A stretch of DNA of 64,000 bases from Oscillospiraceae bacterium. GTDB taxonomy: Bacteria > Bacillota > Clostridia > Oscillospirales > Oscillospiraceae. This document shows, piece after piece, positions 32,117 through 40,424 of this stretch. The stretch lies in the NCBI GenBank assembly GCA_015067615.1, contig SVMD01000003.1, positions 1 through 64,000 of the forward strand, written 5' to 3'. The notes beneath the pieces were generated by a model. That model worked only from the letters and a program-made list of their open reading frames with translations, was not told where the DNA came from and did not search any database. Made by a program: the position numbers and the translations under genes. Numbering within the stretch: position 1 is the first letter of the stretch; each line of letters opens with the position of its first letter.

Positions 32117-34102
32117 ATGGATAATAAATCTGTATTCTCCCCGGAGCGGCTGCACTATCTGCAGCTGCTGTCCACCCAGTATCCCACAGTGCAGTCTGCT
32201 TCCACCAAGATCATCAAGCTGCAGACCATTCTGAACCTGCCCAAGGGTACCGAGCACTTTATGTCCGATATCCACGGCGAATATGACGCCTTTCTGCACA
32301 TTCTGAACTCCTGCTCCGGCGAAGTGAAGGAAAAGATCAAGGAGGTCTTCGGCACCACCCTGTCCACCCGGGAGCGCAACGACCTGGCCACCCTGATCTA
32401 CTATCCCAAGGCCAAGCTGGAGCTGGTGGCAGAGCAGGAGGAGGATCTGGAGGAGTGGTACCGGATCACCATCCACCGTCTGGTCCAGATCTGCCGCTTT
32501 GTATCCATCAAGCACACCCGCAACAAGGTCCGCTCCTGCATGGATGCGGAATATGAGGAGATCCTGGACGAGCTGATCCACCTGCGGGACGAGGACGGCT
32601 CCAAGCGGATCCAGTTTGAAAACATCATCAACACCATCATCCACATCGGCCAGGCTGCCGACGTGATTCGCGCCTTCTGCACACTCATCAAGGCTCTGAC
32701 CTGTGACCACCTGCATATCGTGGGTGATATCTTCGACCGGGGTCCCCGGGCGGACATCGTCATGGACTCCCTGATGGGCGCCCGGAGTGTGGATATCCAG
32801 TGGGGCAACCACGATATCCTCTGGATGGGCGCCGCCTCCGGCTCCCGGACCCTGGTTGCCACGGTGCTGAGCAATTCTATCCGCTACAATAACCTGGATG
32901 TCATCGAAACAGGCTACGGCATCTCCCTGCGGCCTCTTTCCATCTTCGCCAATGAGGTGTACAAGCACGCGGACACCAGCCGCTTCCAGGTGAAGCTCAT
33001 GGGTGCCGATGCCCAGCAGTACACCGAGAAGGACAAGCTTCTCTCTGCCCGGATGTACAAGGCCATCACCATGATCCTGTTCAAGCTGGAGGGCGCCAAG
33101 GTCCTGCGCCGTCCCGAATACGGCATGGAGGACCGGGCCCTGCTCCACCGGATCGATTTTGAGAACAAGACCATCACCCTGAACGGTATCGTATATCCCC
33201 TGACCGACTGGGACTTCCCCACCGTGGATCCCAAGGACCCCTACAAGCTGACGGAGGAGGAAAACCACGTCATCGACCAGCTGACCGACTCCTTCCGGTA
33301 TTCCGAAAAGCTGCAGAAGCACACCCGGTTCCTCTACTCCAAGGGCGGCCTATACAAGGTCCATAACGGCAATCTGCTGTTCCACGGCTGCATCCCCATG
33401 ACCGACGACGGGGAGCTGCTCAGCTTCACCATCGGCGGCAAGGAGCGCAAGGGCAAGGAATTCCTGGACTACGCGGACCAGACCGCCCGGAAGGCCTACT
33501 ACGCGGGGCGCGGCACCCCCGAGCGGGAATTCGGTATGGACTTCCTGTGGTGGCTCTGGGCCGGACGGAACAGCCCCATCTTCGGCCGGGACCGGATGAC
33601 CACCTTCGAACGGCGCTTCATCGCCGACGAGACCACCTGGACCGAGCCCAAGAACGCCTACTATGCCCACTATCAGGATCCCGCCGTCTGCGATATGCTG
33701 CTGAAGGAATTCGGCCTGGAGGGCAAGTACTGCCATATCGTCAACGGCCATGTGCCAGTGAAGGCCAAGAAGGGCGAGAGCCCCATCAAGGGCGGCGGCA
33801 AGCTGATCGTCATCGACGGCGGCTTCAGCAAGGCCTACCAGCCCACCTCCGGCATCGCCGGCTACACCCTGATCTTCTCCTCCCGGTATTTCCGGATCGT
33901 GGCCCACCAGCCCTTTGCCGGAAAGTACAATGCGATTCACAAGAATCAGGACATTGAAGGCCAGGAGTACGTGCTGGAAAAGATCGAAAACCGCATGAAG
34001 ATCGCCGAGACCGACGAGGGCCGGAGGCTTCAGACCCAGGTGGACGACCTGATGGATCTGCTGGAAGCCTACCGCTCCGGCGCCGTAAAGGAAAATCACT
34101 GA
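32117..34102 (+). CDS. fbp: Class III fructose-1,6-bisphosphatase
   Basis: A 661-residue gluconeogenic phosphatase of the Firmicutes-specific class III, a calcineurin-like metallophosphatase. Visible: N-terminal NLPKGTEHFMSDIHGEYDAF with metal ligands D and H, HIVGDIFDRGPRADIVMD, WGNHDILWMGA, and downstream GRDRMTTFERRFI, CHIVNGHVPVKAKKGESPI and KLIVIDGGFSKAYQ. The length matches the class (about 640-670 residues). GAGG lies upstream of the ATG. Co-transcribed with the SDR gene; a strong terminator follows. Confidence 0.97.
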   Translation: MDNKSVFSPERLHYLQLLSTQYPTVQSASTKIIKLQTILNLPKGTEHFMSDIHGEYDAFLHILNSCSGEVKEKIKEVFGTTLSTRERNDLATLIYYPKAKLELVAEQEEDLEEWYRITIHRLVQICRFVSIKHTRNKVRSCMDAEYEEILDELIHLRDEDGSKRIQFENIINTIIHIGQAADVIRAFCTLIKALTCDHLHIVGDIFDRGPRADIVMDSLMGARSVDIQWGNHDILWMGAASGSRTLVATVLSNSIRYNNLDVIETGYGISLRPLSIFANEVYKHADTSRFQVKLMGADAQQYTEKDKLLSARMYKAITMILFKLEGAKVLRRPEYGMEDRALLHRIDFENKTITLNGIVYPLTDWDFPTVDPKDPYKLTEEENHVIDQLTDSFRYSEKLQKHTRFLYSKGGLYKVHNGNLLFHGCIPMTDDGELLSFTIGGKERKGKEFLDYADQTARKAYYAGRGTPEREFGMDFLWWLWAGRNSPIFGRDRMTTFERRFIADETTWTEPKNAYYAHYQDPAVCDMLLKEFGLEGKYCHIVNGHVPVKAKKGESPIKGGGKLIVIDGGFSKAYQPTSGIAGYTLIFSSRYFRIVAHQPFAGKYNAIHKNQDIEGQEYVLEKIENRMKIAETDEGRRLQTQVDDLMDLLEAYRSGAVKENH

Positions 34103-34108
34103 TAAAAA

Positions 34109-34144
34109 AGCAGTGCCGCCCAAATGGGCGGCACTGCTCTTTTG
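34109..34144 (+). terminator. Terminator of fbp
   Basis: 13-bp stem AGCAGTGCCGCCC / GGGCGGCACTGCT, loop AAAT, then CTTTTG. Confidence 0.9.
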
Positions 34145-34150
34145 CGCGGA

Positions 34151-34330
34151 AAAATTATCGTTTATAAGAGCTTCCCCCTGGGGGGAAGCTGGCACCGCGT
34201 AAGCGGTGACTGATGAGGGGACTACCCTGCGATGACTGCAAACGCAACAGTTTCCTACTGCAGTCCCCTCATCCGCCCCTTCGGGGCACCTTCCCCCCAG
34301 GGGGAAGGTATTACGCTAAACGATAATTTA
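34151..34330 (+). repeat. Terminal-inverted-repeat element, copy D
   Basis: AAAATTATCGTTTA to TAAACGATAATTTA, 180 bp, same subfamily and orientation as copies A, E, F and J. Between the convergent fbp and plsY genes. Confidence 0.92.
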
Positions 34331-34383
34331 TCTTATTCTTCCAGTTACCACAAAAGCGCCACCCATCGGGCGGCGCTTTCACC

Positions 34384-34995
34384 TTATTTCATCCGTTTTT
34401 CGCCCTTTGCTGTGCTGCGCAGGCCGATCTCCGTATTGTTCAGGATCCTTCGGATATTTTCAATATGCTTGAAGATCATCACCACCGTGGCAATGCACAA
34501 AATCAGCGGAACCACGATTCCGCCGGTGGTGAGCCAGATTCCCACCGGGGCCGTGACACAGATGGACAACGCCGCCAGCGAGATATAGTCGGTTACCACC
34601 GTGATCACCAGGCCCAGTGCCAGCATAACCAGGGCCACCTTCCAGTTCAGGGCCAGAATCATACCCCAGAAAGAGGCCAGGCCCTTACCCCCCTTAAACT
34701 TCAGGTAGAAGGGGAAAATATGGCCCAGAACACAGGCTACGCCCGCTGCCGCTCCGGCATATTCCAGCTCCGGGAACAGCAGCTTCGCCAGCAGCACAGC
34801 AAGAACCGCCTTGCCGATGTCATGCACCGCCACAATGACGCCCGCACCCCAGCCAAAGAGTACCGTCGCGTTGGAGGCGCCTAAGTTGCCGGAGCCGTTT
34901 TTCCGGATATCCACCTTTTTGATCAAGGATAGCCAATAGGCCATGCTGGAGGAGCCCAGCAAATACGCCGCCAGAACAATGATCAGGTAAGCCAT
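34384..34995 (-). CDS. plsY: Glycerol-3-phosphate acyltransferase PlsY
   Basis: A 203-residue membrane enzyme that acylates glycerol-3-phosphate from acyl-phosphate, first step of phospholipid synthesis. Visible: YLLGSSSMAYWL, the conserved DIRKNGSGNLGASNATV, VLGHIFPFYLKFKGGKGLASFWG, and five membrane helices. The start at ATG 34995 has GGGAAG upstream; a longer frame exists but lacks a site. The C-terminal tail is basic (RSTAKGEKRMK). Own promoter TTGCAA-18-TATAAT. The acyl-phosphate partner PlsX is not in the window. Confidence 0.96.
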   Translation of the reverse strand: MAYLIIVLAAYLLGSSSMAYWLSLIKKVDIRKNGSGNLGASNATVLFGWGAGVIVAVHDIGKAVLAVLLAKLLFPELEYAGAAAGVACVLGHIFPFYLKFKGGKGLASFWGMILALNWKVALVMLALGLVITVVTDYISLAALSICVTAPVGIWLTTGGIVVPLILCIATVVMIFKHIENIRRILNNTEIGLRSTAKGEKRMK

Positions 34996-35023
34996 ATGGG
35001 TCACTTCCCTTCTGTTTTTTGCT

Positions 35024-35053
35024 ATTATACCACAGGAACCAGGGTTTTTGCAA
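35024..35053 (-). promoter_or_regulatory. Promoter of plsY
   Basis: Minus strand: TTGCAA (35048-35053), 18 bases, TATAAT (35024-35029). Divergent from the HIT promoter. Confidence 0.7.
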
Positions 35054-35060
35054 CAGCACC

Positions 35061-35089
35061 TTGACCAATTGCGTTTCCTGTGATACAAT
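35061..35089 (+). promoter_or_regulatory. Promoter of the HIT-family gene
   Basis: TTGACC (35061-35066), 17 bases, TACAAT (35084-35089). A 74-base leader precedes the ATG. Confidence 0.8.
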
Positions 35090-35162
35090 TTTTATTGGAT
35101 AATTTCGACAGAAATTTGCGGCACCTTCCGGTGTCAATTTTACACGAAAGAGGTAATTTACT

Positions 35163-35582
35163 ATGAAAGATTGCAACTGCGGTTACTGCATGGGCGGCGA
35201 GATCCTGGCTGGCTTCGGCATCAAGATCTGTGATCTGCAGGTCTCCCAGCTGATCCTGTTCAAGGAGCAGAGCCATCCCGGCCGCGTCATCGTGGCTTAT
35301 AAGGACCATGTCTCCGAGCTGGTGGATATCTCCGACGAAGAGCGCAACCTGTTCTTCGCTGACGTTGCCACCGCTGCCAAGGCCATCCACAAGGCTTTCA
35401 ACCCCGACAAGGTCAACTACGGCGCCTACGGCGACGGCGGCTGCCATCTGCACTTCCACCTGGTTCCCAAGTACAAGGGCGAGTACGAGTGGGGCACCCC
35501 CTTCGCCATGAACCCCGGCCTGGTGAAGCTCACCGACGAGCAGTATGCCGAAATGATCGAGAAGATCAAGGCTGCCCTGTAA
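35163..35582 (+). CDS. HIT family hydrolase
   Basis: A 139-residue histidine-triad protein; the family hydrolyses or transfers nucleotidyl groups from purine nucleoside phosphoramidates and dinucleotides. The triad is GGCHLHFHLVPK (H-x-H-x-H). The N-terminus CNCGYCMGG carries a cysteine group likely to bind zinc, as in some HIT subfamilies. RBS AGAGG seven to eight bases upstream. Biased codon usage suggests good expression. Single-gene unit with promoter and terminator. Confidence 0.94.
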   Translation: MKDCNCGYCMGGEILAGFGIKICDLQVSQLILFKEQSHPGRVIVAYKDHVSELVDISDEERNLFFADVATAAKAIHKAFNPDKVNYGAYGDGGCHLHFHLVPKYKGEYEWGTPFAMNPGLVKLTDEQYAEMIEKIKAAL

Positions 35583-35599
35583 TTACCCATACATACAAA

Positions 35600-35632
35600 G
35601 CGCCCCGGCTTTCCGCCGGGGCGCTCTTCTTT
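35600..35632 (+). terminator. Terminator of the HIT gene
   Basis: Stem GCGCCCCGGC / GCCGGGGCGC followed by TCTTCTTT. Confidence 0.85.
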
Positions 35633-35643
35633 GCCATCGCATG

Positions 35644-35823
35644 TAAATTATCGTTTCAAGAGCTTCCCCCTGGGGGGAAGCTGGCACCGCGTAAGCGGTG
35701 ACTGATGAGGGGAATACCCTACCATGACTGGAAATGCTACGGTTTTTCTGCTGCTGTCCCCTCATCCGGCCCTTCGGGCCACCTTCCCCCCAGGGGGAAG
35801 GTATTACGCTAAACGATCATTTA
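35644..35823 (+). repeat. Terminal-inverted-repeat element, copy E
   Basis: TAAATTATCGTTTC to TAAACGATCATTTA, 180 bp, between the convergent HIT and thioredoxin-like genes. Same subfamily and orientation as A, D, F, J. Confidence 0.92.
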
Positions 35824-35833
35824 CTTCGCAGAC

Positions 35834-36454
35834 TCATTCCGCCGTTTCCGGGGTATAGATCATGTCCACGCCCTGCTGCAGGATATCTGCGCTCATGGCG
35901 CCCATATAGTAGGCCGTCAGATTCCCCTCCGCGTCAATGAAGAAGGTCAGGGGGATGCTGCTGGCGCCGTAGGTGTAGGCACCCATGGAAGTGGTGTCAA
36001 AGTACACCGGGAAGGTGTAGCCTTCCGTTTCGATAAAGGTCTTGGCGGTATCCACGCTGTCGTCCACACTGACCGCAAGGAAGTGGATGTTTTCGCCGTA
36101 TTTCTCATAGAAATCCTGGATCTCCGGCATTTCCATCTTGCAGGGGCCACACCAGCTGGCCCAGAAATTCAGGATGATGGGCTTGCCGAAAAATTCCGCC
36201 AGGGTCACCTCGTTGCCGTCCATGTCCAGCATGGTAAAGTCCGGAGCAATGTTGGCAGGGGGTTCCGTGGGCTGGGTTTCGCCGGTCTCCGGGGTGGCTT
36301 CTTCGGTGGCTTCCGCAGGTACCTGGGTCTCGGGAGGGGTAGTGGCCAGTCCGCCCAGCTGCACATCATCTGCCAGGGCGTTGTACAGTCCCGCTGCGCC
36401 CAGCATCAGGGCCACAAAAACCAGACAGAGGATCAAAAGTGTTTTTCTGTTCAT
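35834..36454 (-). CDS. TlpA/ResA-like membrane-tethered thiol-disulfide protein
   Basis: A 206-residue redoxin exported with an N-terminal membrane segment (5-24). A linker rich in P, E, T (38-68) leads to a thioredoxin-fold domain of the AhpC/TSA-redoxin type: NIAPDFTMLDMDGNEVTL, active site WCGPC at 101-105, and the cis-proline loop SSIPLTFFID. It should reduce disulfides of envelope proteins, drawing electrons from CcdA. AGGAGG precedes the ATG; ccdA ends 10 bases upstream, so the two form an operon. Confidence 0.94.
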   Translation of the reverse strand: MNRKTLLILCLVFVALMLGAAGLYNALADDVQLGGLATTPPETQVPAEATEEATPETGETQPTEPPANIAPDFTMLDMDGNEVTLAEFFGKPIILNFWASWCGPCKMEMPEIQDFYEKYGENIHFLAVSVDDSVDTAKTFIETEGYTFPVYFDTTSMGAYTYGASSIPLTFFIDAEGNLTAYYMGAMSADILQQGVDMIYTPETAE

Positions 36455-36464
36455 AATGTCCTCC

Positions 36465-37127
36465 TTAACTCAGCAGATTCAGGATGCGGCCCAGGGTTCC
36501 GGTGGCCATGGCAATGCCCACAAGGATCAGCGCCACACCGCAGATTTTGTTGATGATGTCATAATGGGCTTTCACCCAGTTGAAGGCACCCTTCAGCTGA
36601 TCGATGAGAATGGCGCTGAGGATGAAGGGCAGGCCCAGTCCGGCGGAATAGAACAGCAGCATCACAACGCCCTGGATCATGCTGCCCTGCTGGCTGGCCA
36701 GCATCAGAGCGGAACCCAGGAACACGCCCACACAGGGGGTCCAGCCCACGGAGAAGATGATGCCAAAGAGGAAGGCAGAGAAAAAGCCCATTTGATCCGT
36801 ATCCAGGTCATGTCCCCGGCCCTTAAACAGGTTGAATTTCAGCAGGCCCAGGTAATTCAGACCAAAGATCACCACCACCGCGCCGCAGAGGATATTCACC
36901 AGAGCCTGGTATTTACTCAGGAAGCCGCCGATGGTACCGGCCAGGGCACCCATGGCCACGAATACAGCCGTAAAGCCCAGCACGAAGCCCAGGGCGCCTT
37001 TTACGGTCTTGCCCACGCTCCGCTCACCACCGCCGGCAAAATAGGAGATGTAAATGGGCAGCATGGGCAGCAGACAGGGGGAAATGAAGGTGATAACACC
37101 TTCCAGAAAGGAAACCAGATATTGCAT
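36465..37127 (-). CDS. ccdA: CcdA/DsbD-type transmembrane electron carrier
   Basis: A 220-residue, six-helix membrane protein that passes reducing power from cytoplasmic thioredoxin to exported redoxins. The two redox cysteines are in ISPCLLPMLPIY (helix 1) and GWTPCVGVFLGSA (helix 4), the standard positions. Start at ATG 37127 with AGGAG upstream. Followed by the TlpA-like partner. A TATACT at 37155-37160 on this strand is a likely -10, with only a poor -35. Confidence 0.94.
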   Translation of the reverse strand: MQYLVSFLEGVITFISPCLLPMLPIYISYFAGGGERSVGKTVKGALGFVLGFTAVFVAMGALAGTIGGFLSKYQALVNILCGAVVVIFGLNYLGLLKFNLFKGRGHDLDTDQMGFFSAFLFGIIFSVGWTPCVGVFLGSALMLASQQGSMIQGVVMLLFYSAGLGLPFILSAILIDQLKGAFNWVKAHYDIINKICGVALILVGIAMATGTLGRILNLLS

Positions 37128-37205
37128 AGCATTCGCTCCTTTTTCGTTTTTTCCAGTATACCCCGGAAAAAGGAAATAGTATGTGACAAGGTTACATTGG
37201 GGGGA

Positions 37206-37386
37206 TAAATTGTCGTTTACAAAAGCTTCCCCCTGGGGGGAAGCTGGCACCGCGTAAGCGGTGACTGATGAGGGGACTATACTACGATAACTGGAAATGC
37301 AACGGTTTTCCTGCTGCTGTCCCCTCATCCGCCCCTTCGGGGCACCTTCCCCCCAGGGGGAAGGTATTACGCTAAACGATAATTTA
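37206..37386 (+). repeat. Terminal-inverted-repeat element, copy F
   Basis: TAAATTGTCGTTTA to TAAACGATAATTTA, 181 bp. It takes up most of the 315-base gap between ccdA and the CofE-like gene (both minus strand); the rest holds the ccdA promoter and a terminator. Confidence 0.92.
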
Positions 37387-37397
37387 TGTTGTACATT

Positions 37398-37430
37398 AAA
37401 AAAGGCGGCGTGGTTGTCCACGCCGCCTTA
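37398..37430 (-). terminator. Terminator of the CofE-like gene
   Basis: Stem AAGGCGGCGTGG / CCACGCCGCCTT with TTGT loop; six T follow on the minus strand. Confidence 0.88.
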
Positions 37431-37442
37431 CCGTGTTATATC

Positions 37443-38630
37443 TTAGTTGGTGTAGTTGTCGAAATAGCCCTGAACCAGGATCACGGGGGTGCCCTTGTCG
37501 CCGGAGCCGGAGGTCAGGTCGCACAGGGAGCCGATCAGGTCGGTCAGGCGGCGGGGGGTGGTGCCCTGGGAGGCCATGGAGCCGGCCAGGTCGCCCTTCT
37601 CGCGGATCTTCTCTTCGATGGCAGCCTTCAGCGCGTCGCCGCTGAGGTCAGCGAAGTCATTGTCAGCCAGGTACTTCAGCTTCAGCTCATTGGGAGTGCC
37701 CTCCAGGCCGGGGGTGTAGGCGGGGGAGACAACGGGGTCAGCCAGCTCCCAGATCTTGCCCACGGGATCCTTGAAAGCGCCGTCGCCGTAGACCATGACT
37801 TCGATGTGCTTGCCGCAGGCATCCTTGAACTTCTTCTGGATGTCCAGGACCAGGTCGGTGCATTCCTTGGGGAAGAGCTTGATGGTACCCTCGGTGGCCT
37901 TGTTGGAACCCAGCAGGCCGTACTTCTCGTTGTAGCCGCTGCCGTCCACGGACTCGTTCAGGATGTCGTCCAGACCGCAGACACGCTCGCCGCCGTTAGC
38001 CAGCAGGATGCGATGGGTGCGGGCGCGGGTGTGGATATCGCAGTGCAGCACGTTCTTGGTGTAGTTCAGGATCACACGGGGATTGTTGGCGAAGATGATC
38101 TCAGCCTCAGCGCCCTCTTCCCGGATCAGGTCGCCGTAGTACTTGACGTAGTCCACCAGAGTGAAGGGGTGCAGATTCTCACCGAAGAGCTTGCGGTACT
38201 CCTTCTCGGTCAGCACGTCGGAGTAGGGGTTGATACCGGCCTCGTCCAGCTTGTCCAGAGAAACCAGCTCGTTGCCCACCTCGTCAGAGGGGTAGGAGAG
38301 CATCAGGACCACCTTCTTGGAGCCTCTTGCGATGCCCCGCAGGCAGATAGCGAAACGGTTACGGGACAGGATGGGGAAAATAACGCCCACAGTCTCGCCG
38401 CCCAGCTTAGCCTTCACGTCCTTGGCAATGGCGTCCACGGAAGCGTAGTTGCCCTGAGCACGGGCCACCACAGACTCGGTGACGGCGACCACGTCACGGT
38501 CGCGCATCTCGAAGCCTTCGGAAGCGGCAGCTTCCAGAACGGAATTGACAACAATGGAGGCCATGTCGTCGCCCTCACGGATGATGGGGCAGCGAATACC
38601 TCTGGAAATTGTACCAACATTTCTTGCCAT
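37443..38630 (-). CDS. CofE-like ligase (coenzyme F420-0:L-glutamate ligase family), true substrate unknown
   Basis: A 395-residue protein of the F420 gamma-glutamyl ligase fold (RNVGTISRGIRCPIIREGDD, RDVVAVTESVVARAQGNYA, IFPILSRNRFAICLRGIARG, and a central VHCDIHTRARTHR / NESVDGSGYNEKYGLLGSNKA). In archaea and actinobacteria CofE adds glutamate to F420-0, but no other F420 gene is here and Clostridia of this kind are not known to make F420. It is about 140 residues longer than CofE. The product may join glutamate to another acid. Codon usage is strongly biased. Promoter TTGAAA-17-TATAAC at 38698-38726. Confidence 0.8.
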   Translation of the reverse strand: MARNVGTISRGIRCPIIREGDDMASIVVNSVLEAAASEGFEMRDRDVVAVTESVVARAQGNYASVDAIAKDVKAKLGGETVGVIFPILSRNRFAICLRGIARGSKKVVLMLSYPSDEVGNELVSLDKLDEAGINPYSDVLTEKEYRKLFGENLHPFTLVDYVKYYGDLIREEGAEAEIIFANNPRVILNYTKNVLHCDIHTRARTHRILLANGGERVCGLDDILNESVDGSGYNEKYGLLGSNKATEGTIKLFPKECTDLVLDIQKKFKDACGKHIEVMVYGDGAFKDPVGKIWELADPVVSPAYTPGLEGTPNELKLKYLADNDFADLSGDALKAAIEEKIREKGDLAGSMASQGTTPRRLTDLIGSLCDLTSGSGDKGTPVILVQGYFDNYTN

Positions 38631-38697
38631 AAATGATACCTCATTTCCCCGGCCACGGATGCCGCAGTCGGATTAGAATCAAAAAAATCACACATTA

Positions 38698-38726
38698 GTT
38701 ATACCGCAGTCAATGGGATTTTTCAA
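38698..38726 (-). promoter_or_regulatory. Promoter of the CofE-like gene
   Basis: Minus strand: TTGAAA (38721-38726), 17 bases, TATAAC (38698-38703); a 67-base leader follows. Confidence 0.65.
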
Positions 38727-38835
38727 CGGTTTTTTTCTGGAATTTTGCGCCTTGCGCAATTATTGTAGAATTTCACAATGGCGAAATCCAGTATGTGGAA
38801 GAATCAAAAGGCTTCTGTTGCCATGCCAACGCGCT

Positions 38836-38862
38836 AACCCCGGTTCAAAATGAACCGGGGTG
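38836..38862 (-). terminator. Terminator of the MarR-DegV operon
   Basis: Stem CCCCGGTTCA / TGAACCGGGG, loop AAA, a few bases past the DegV stop on the minus strand; T-tract short. Confidence 0.65.
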
Positions 38863-38866
38863 AACG

Positions 38867-39715
38867 TTATGCTTCCGCGCTGAAAAAGGCCACTGCCACG
38901 GCACCGGGACCTACATGGGTGCCCACTACACTGCCTACGATCCGGACAGGCAGCTGCTCCACCCGGCCCTCCCAGAGGGCGGTGCTATCGGCAATATACT
39001 TTTGCAGCAGCGTGTCGCTGAGACCTGTGTAACCTAACAGCAGGGGCTTTCTGAAGTCCACGCCGCCGGCTTTCTGGATTTCCTGGACCAGCAGGTTGTT
39101 GCCCTGCCGGGAGCCCCGGGCCTTGCCCAGGACCTTGATCTCACCGTTTTCGATGCAGATCACCGGCTTGATGTTCAGCATACCGCCGGCAAAGGCCACG
39201 GTCTTGGAAATGCGGCCGCCCTTTTTCAGGTATTCCAGGGTGTCCAGCATGGCAATGAGCCGCACCTTCTCCCGCTTCTGCAGCAGCTTCCAGGCAATCT
39301 CCTCAGCACTGAGGCCCTTGTCCTGAAGCTCCAGGGCATATTCCGTCAGAATGGCGCTGCCCAGGGCAATGGACTGGCTGTCCACCACAAAGACTTTGCC
39401 GGGGAACTCCTCCGCAGCGATCACGGCGCTCTGGTGGGTGCCGGAGAGCTTGGAGGTGCAGGTGATGCACACCACGTCAAAGCCCTCCTCCACCGCCTCC
39501 CGGAAGGCCTCCTCAAAGGCGAAGGGGGTAGCCTGGCTGGTGGTGGGCAGCTCATCGCTTTCCACCAGCATCTCATAGAACTTATGGCTGTCGATGGTGA
39601 CGCCGTCAATATACTCCCGATCGCCGAAGCGAATTGTCAGGCGAACGATCTTCACCCGGTCTGCAATCTGGGAACGCAGATCCGCGGTGGAATCCACAAT
39701 AATTTTTACGGGCAT
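38867..39715 (-). CDS. DegV family protein (second paralogue)
   Basis: A 282-residue fatty-acid-binding DegV protein: VKIIVDSTADL, LTIRFGDREYIDG, TTSQATPFAFEEAF, the acyl-carboxylate site VVCITCTSKLSGTHQSA, VVDSQSIALGSAILTEYA, LEYLKKGGRISKTVAFAG, and a C-terminal GTHVGPGAVAVAF. These are the standard FakB landmarks, better conserved than in the DegV at 13352. AAGGAG precedes the ATG. It lies 14 bases downstream of a MarR regulator gene and is co-transcribed with it, which points to lipid-responsive control of the type seen with FabT-like regulators. Confidence 0.95.
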   Translation of the reverse strand: MPVKIIVDSTADLRSQIADRVKIVRLTIRFGDREYIDGVTIDSHKFYEMLVESDELPTTSQATPFAFEEAFREAVEEGFDVVCITCTSKLSGTHQSAVIAAEEFPGKVFVVDSQSIALGSAILTEYALELQDKGLSAEEIAWKLLQKREKVRLIAMLDTLEYLKKGGRISKTVAFAGGMLNIKPVICIENGEIKVLGKARGSRQGNNLLVQEIQKAGGVDFRKPLLLGYTGLSDTLLQKYIADSTALWEGRVEQLPVRIVGSVVGTHVGPGAVAVAFFSAEA

Positions 39716-39729
39716 GGTAATCTCCTTAT

Positions 39730-40194
39730 TTATGCGGAAATTTCCTCATCCATGAAATTCTTGGACAAGGTTTGCAGGCTTTCCGCGATCACGTCCAGCA
39801 CATGGACAAAAATCTCCCGGGTTTCCACGTCGTAGCCTTCACTGATCTGTGACACCGCCTGGTGCACCCGGTCATTGACATTTTTGGCCACAGCTTTTCC
39901 CTTTTCCGTCAGGTACAGCCGGGAGCGGTAGCGCTTGCCGTTGGGATCCAGCCGGGCGATCATGCCCGCTGCCTCCAGCTCCGCCAGGGTCCGGGAGATG
40001 GCTGCCTTATCCTTCTCACAGGTCGCGCACAGTTCCGCGGCGGTAATGCCCTCCATATTGCGCTCCATTACCAGCAGGCACTGGGCATGGGGGCCCTTAA
40101 GACCGTATTTCTCCATTTCCATGCGCTCGATTTTGGTAAGGGAATGCTGAATACTTGCAATGGCCGTGCAGAACTGCTCGAATCTGCCAATCAT
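39730..40194 (-). CDS. MarR family transcriptional regulator
   Basis: A 154-residue winged-helix dimeric repressor: N-terminal helix RFEQFCTAIASIQHSLTKIE, HTH segment ITAAELCATCEKDKAAISRTLAELEAAG, wing RLDPNGKRYRSRLYLTEKG, and C-terminal dimerisation helices. GGAGG lies 11 bases upstream of the ATG. It heads an operon with degV and its own promoter region contains a perfect palindrome GTTGATTTATCAAC, so it is probably autorepressed. The ligand may be an acyl compound given the partner; that is inference. Confidence 0.94.
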   Translation of the reverse strand: MIGRFEQFCTAIASIQHSLTKIERMEMEKYGLKGPHAQCLLVMERNMEGITAAELCATCEKDKAAISRTLAELEAAGMIARLDPNGKRYRSRLYLTEKGKAVAKNVNDRVHQAVSQISEGYDVETREIFVHVLDVIAESLQTLSKNFMDEEISA

Positions 40195-40220
40195 GAATGT
40201 TCAAACCTCCGATTTATATT

Positions 40221-40234
40221 GTTGATTTATCAAC
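40221..40234. promoter_or_regulatory. MarR-type operator palindrome
   Basis: Perfect inverted repeat GTTGAT-TT-ATCAAC, directly downstream of the -10 of the marR-degV promoter. TTGAT/ATCAA half-sites are typical of MarR proteins. Confidence 0.65.
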
Positions 40235-40241
40235 TTTCGGG

Positions 40242-40270
40242 ATTGTATCATGGCTCCCCGGATTTGTCAA
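40242..40270 (-). promoter_or_regulatory. Promoter of the marR-degV operon
   Basis: Minus strand: TTGACA (40265-40270), 17 bases, TACAAT (40242-40247). Confidence 0.88.
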
Positions 40271-40351
40271 CAATTTTTGTAAGCATCGTTAACTTCTTTC
40301 TTTGCTATTTTTCTGTCTGCAATTATTTCCCGGGTCTTAACTTTCCGCCTA

Positions 40352-40380
40352 TTGTCATTCGATGAGGAAAATGCTATAAT
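40352..40380 (+). promoter_or_regulatory. Promoter of the trkA-trkH operon
   Basis: TTGTCA (40352-40357), 17 bases, TATAAT (40375-40380), 45 bases before the ATG. Confidence 0.8.
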
Positions 40381-40424
40381 ACAGGATAAGTCCGAAATCT
40401 CACAAATTACCACGAGGTGATTTT

